Assembly: GCF_005116465.1 (NCBI RefSeq)
Contig: NZ_SWBM01000009.1
Coordinates: 60,392-124,391 of the forward strand
Direction of reading: 5' to 3'
Length of the DNA: 64,000 bases
From: Robertmurraya kyonggiensis
Lineage (GTDB): Bacteria; Bacillota; Bacilli; Bacillales; Cytobacillaceae
Below, in pieces: positions 62,741 through 64,000 of this stretch; the first letter of the stretch is position 1, and the number at the start of each line of letters is the position of its first letter. Made by a program: the position numbers and the translations under genes. The notes below the pieces were generated by a model. It was not told the origin of the DNA, did no database searches, and saw nothing but the letters and a program-made list of their open reading frames with translations.

Positions 62741-63192
62741 GAAAATAACTCCTTACATAGTTCCTCATATCGAGCACCCTTAGGCTCTAAGCTAATCGTC
62801 CTCGTATCATTCTCTCCGTGCTTCAACTGAATCGTCAACAGCTCGTCAGGTAGTTGATCCTCAATTAAATGAGCCCACTCCACGACTGTAACGCCACTTC
62901 CTTCAAAATATTCATCAAAGCCTAAATCCTCGTATGAATCCTCTACGCGATAGACATCCATATGATAAAGAGGCAATCTTCCATGATACTCCTTAATAAT
63001 CGTAAAGGTTGGACTGTTGACCGTTTTCTTTATTTCTAATCCTTCAGCCAATCCCTTTGTAAAAGTAGTCTTTCCTGCTCCTAAATCCCCTTCTAATGCA
63101 ATCACATCCGAAGGTTTTAAAAGTTGGCCAAGACGTTTCGCAAAATTCATCGTCTCTGAAGGCTGAGTTGAGGTAAATGTATATTCACTCAT
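62737..63192 (-). CDS. tsaE: tRNA t6A biosynthesis ATPase TsaE
   Basis: 151 aa. Walker A LEGDLGAGKTTFTKGLAEGL (~33-52), KTVNSPTFTIIKEY switch-like motif, and VVEWAHLIEDQLP. First gene of tsaE-tsaB-rimI-tsaD. The thiL gene that precedes it in B. subtilis is not present; the rRNA operon lies directly upstream. Confidence 0.94.
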   Translation of the reverse strand: MSEYTFTSTQPSETMNFAKRLGQLLKPSDVIALEGDLGAGKTTFTKGLAEGLEIKKTVNSPTFTIIKEYHGRLPLYHMDVYRVEDSYEDLGFDEYFEGSGVTVVEWAHLIEDQLPDELLTIQLKHGENDTRTISLEPKGARYEELCKELFS

Positions 63193-63245
63193 ATATAACT
63201 ATCCTTTATCATTTTGACGTAAGATAAAAACTCCTCATTAGATAT

Positions 63246-63272
63246 GAAAAAACCTTAGGACTTCTCCTAAGG
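63246..63272 (-). terminator. Terminator of the rRNA-tRNA operon
   Basis: CCTTAGGA (63253-63260)/TCCTAAGG (63265-63272) with a 4-base loop; followed on the minus strand by TTTTTT. Confidence 0.85.
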
Positions 63273-63377
63273 AATCTATCTCTTCTATATGTAGTTTACC
63301 TTAATTTGCTTAGATGAGCAAAAGGCAAAATTGGGCATAAAAAAAACGAAACATCGTTTCGCTTACTTTTTTTAAAA

Positions 63378-63454
63378 TGGCGGTCCGGACGGGACTCGAA
63401 CCCGCGACCTCCTGCGTGACAGGCAGGCATTCTAACCAACTGAACTACCGGACC
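63378..63454 (-). tRNA. tRNA-Asp (GTC)
   Basis: Minus-strand cloverleaf: acceptor GGTCCGG/CCGGACC, anticodon GTC in CCTGTCACG, T-loop GGGTTCGAGTCCC, and an encoded CCA end. In the rRNA operon after tRNA-Met. Confidence 0.96.
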
Positions 63455-63550
63455 AAAGTTTTTTCGACGTAAGGAGAAAATAACTTACCTCTATTTTTTG
63501 CGATAGCAAAAATATCTTTCCTTATCTTTTCGACAAAGGAGAAAAGATGA

Positions 63551-63624
<74 letters not shown>

Positions 63625-63688
63625 ATAATATTAAATGAACGTATTTCAGTTCATGCTTCTATCTAGTAGAAGACTATAAAAATTGTTC

Positions 63689-63805
<117 letters not shown>

Positions 63806-63935
63806 CTATTTGATTAAAGGAAACCTATTTTCGCTTGCGCGAAAAATTAAGGACACTTATTTTGCTGACGCAAAAAAGTTTATTCCCTCAAAACTAGATA
63901 ATGTTGAAGAAGAAGAATTACTGAGAAACCTATTT

Positions 63936-64000
<65 letters not shown>

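Overview
The window looks like chromosomal DNA of a low-GC, endospore-former-type Bacillaceae (Bacillus sensu lato; genus not resolved). The evidence is a CIRCE-controlled groESL, the block rex/moaC/ydiF/tsaD-rimI-tsaB-tsaE in the same neighbourhood as in Bacillus subtilis, an mdx-type maltodextrin locus with yvdJ (DUF1189), a tasA/tapA/sipW matrix cluster, bacillopeptidase F, catabolite-responsive (cre-like) sites and AGGAGG-type ribosome binding sites. Nearly every gene is on the minus strand. An rRNA operon at the right edge runs the same way, so the replication origin probably lies beyond the right end.

Layout from left to right. (1) 1-1140: a small antitoxin-like ORF and four ~160-bp tandem units, each carrying a perfect 14-bp palindrome. 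(2) 1.2-12.8 kb: a large beta-glucoside/chitobiose-type PTS region with EIIC, EIIB and EIIA, a ChbG-type deacetylase, a LicR-type PRD regulator, two GH1 and one GH4 phospho-glycosidases, a ROK kinase and an RpiR regulator. (3) 13.0-18.4 kb: eight 52-bp tandem repeats, then an apparent operon led by a class-I cyclic-di-GMP riboswitch: NSS-family amino-acid transporter, PLP-dependent decarboxylase, chemoreceptor. (4) 18.9-25.1 kb: aldehyde dehydrogenase, a Crr-like EIIA, and the glvA/glvC/glvR alpha-glucoside PTS system. (5) 25.3-32.3 kb: a matrix/secretion island, bpr - small secreted protein - tasA - tapA - sipW. (6) 32.8-39.9 kb: a sugar ABC transporter lacking its ATPase gene, preceded by a three-component sensor (sugar-binding protein, LytS/YesM-type kinase, YesN-type AraC regulator). 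(7) 40-52 kb: a 3D-domain cell-wall protein and the maltodextrin locus (LacI regulator, GH31 alpha-glucosidase, DUF1189, MdxG, MdxF, MdxE, with the neopullulanase-type amylase divergent). (8) 52.2-53.6 kb: an ECF sigma/anti-sigma pair with its own ECF-type promoter. (9) 53.7-63.2 kb: housekeeping genes groEL/groES, CPBP protease, ydiK, rex, moaC, ydiF (ABC-F), a DnaA-box cluster, tsaD, rimI, tsaB, tsaE. (10) 63.2-64 kb: tRNA-Asp, initiator tRNA, 5S rRNA and the 3' end of 23S rRNA, all minus strand.

How it fits together: about half the window is sugar acquisition (beta-glucoside PTS, alpha-glucoside PTS, a glucose/mannose-type ABC transporter, a maltodextrin ABC transporter). cre-like or LacI-type operators lie upstream of several of these units, consistent with CcpA control. 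Between them sit a c-di-GMP-regulated amino-acid operon and an amyloid-matrix island, both plausible lifestyle-switch modules. The points most worth following are the c-di-GMP riboswitch operon, the two tandem-repeat arrays (52 bp and ~160 bp), the reordered matrix island linked to bpr, the three-component sugar sensor whose first gene seems to need an ATA start, and the DnaA-box cluster between ydiF and tsaD.
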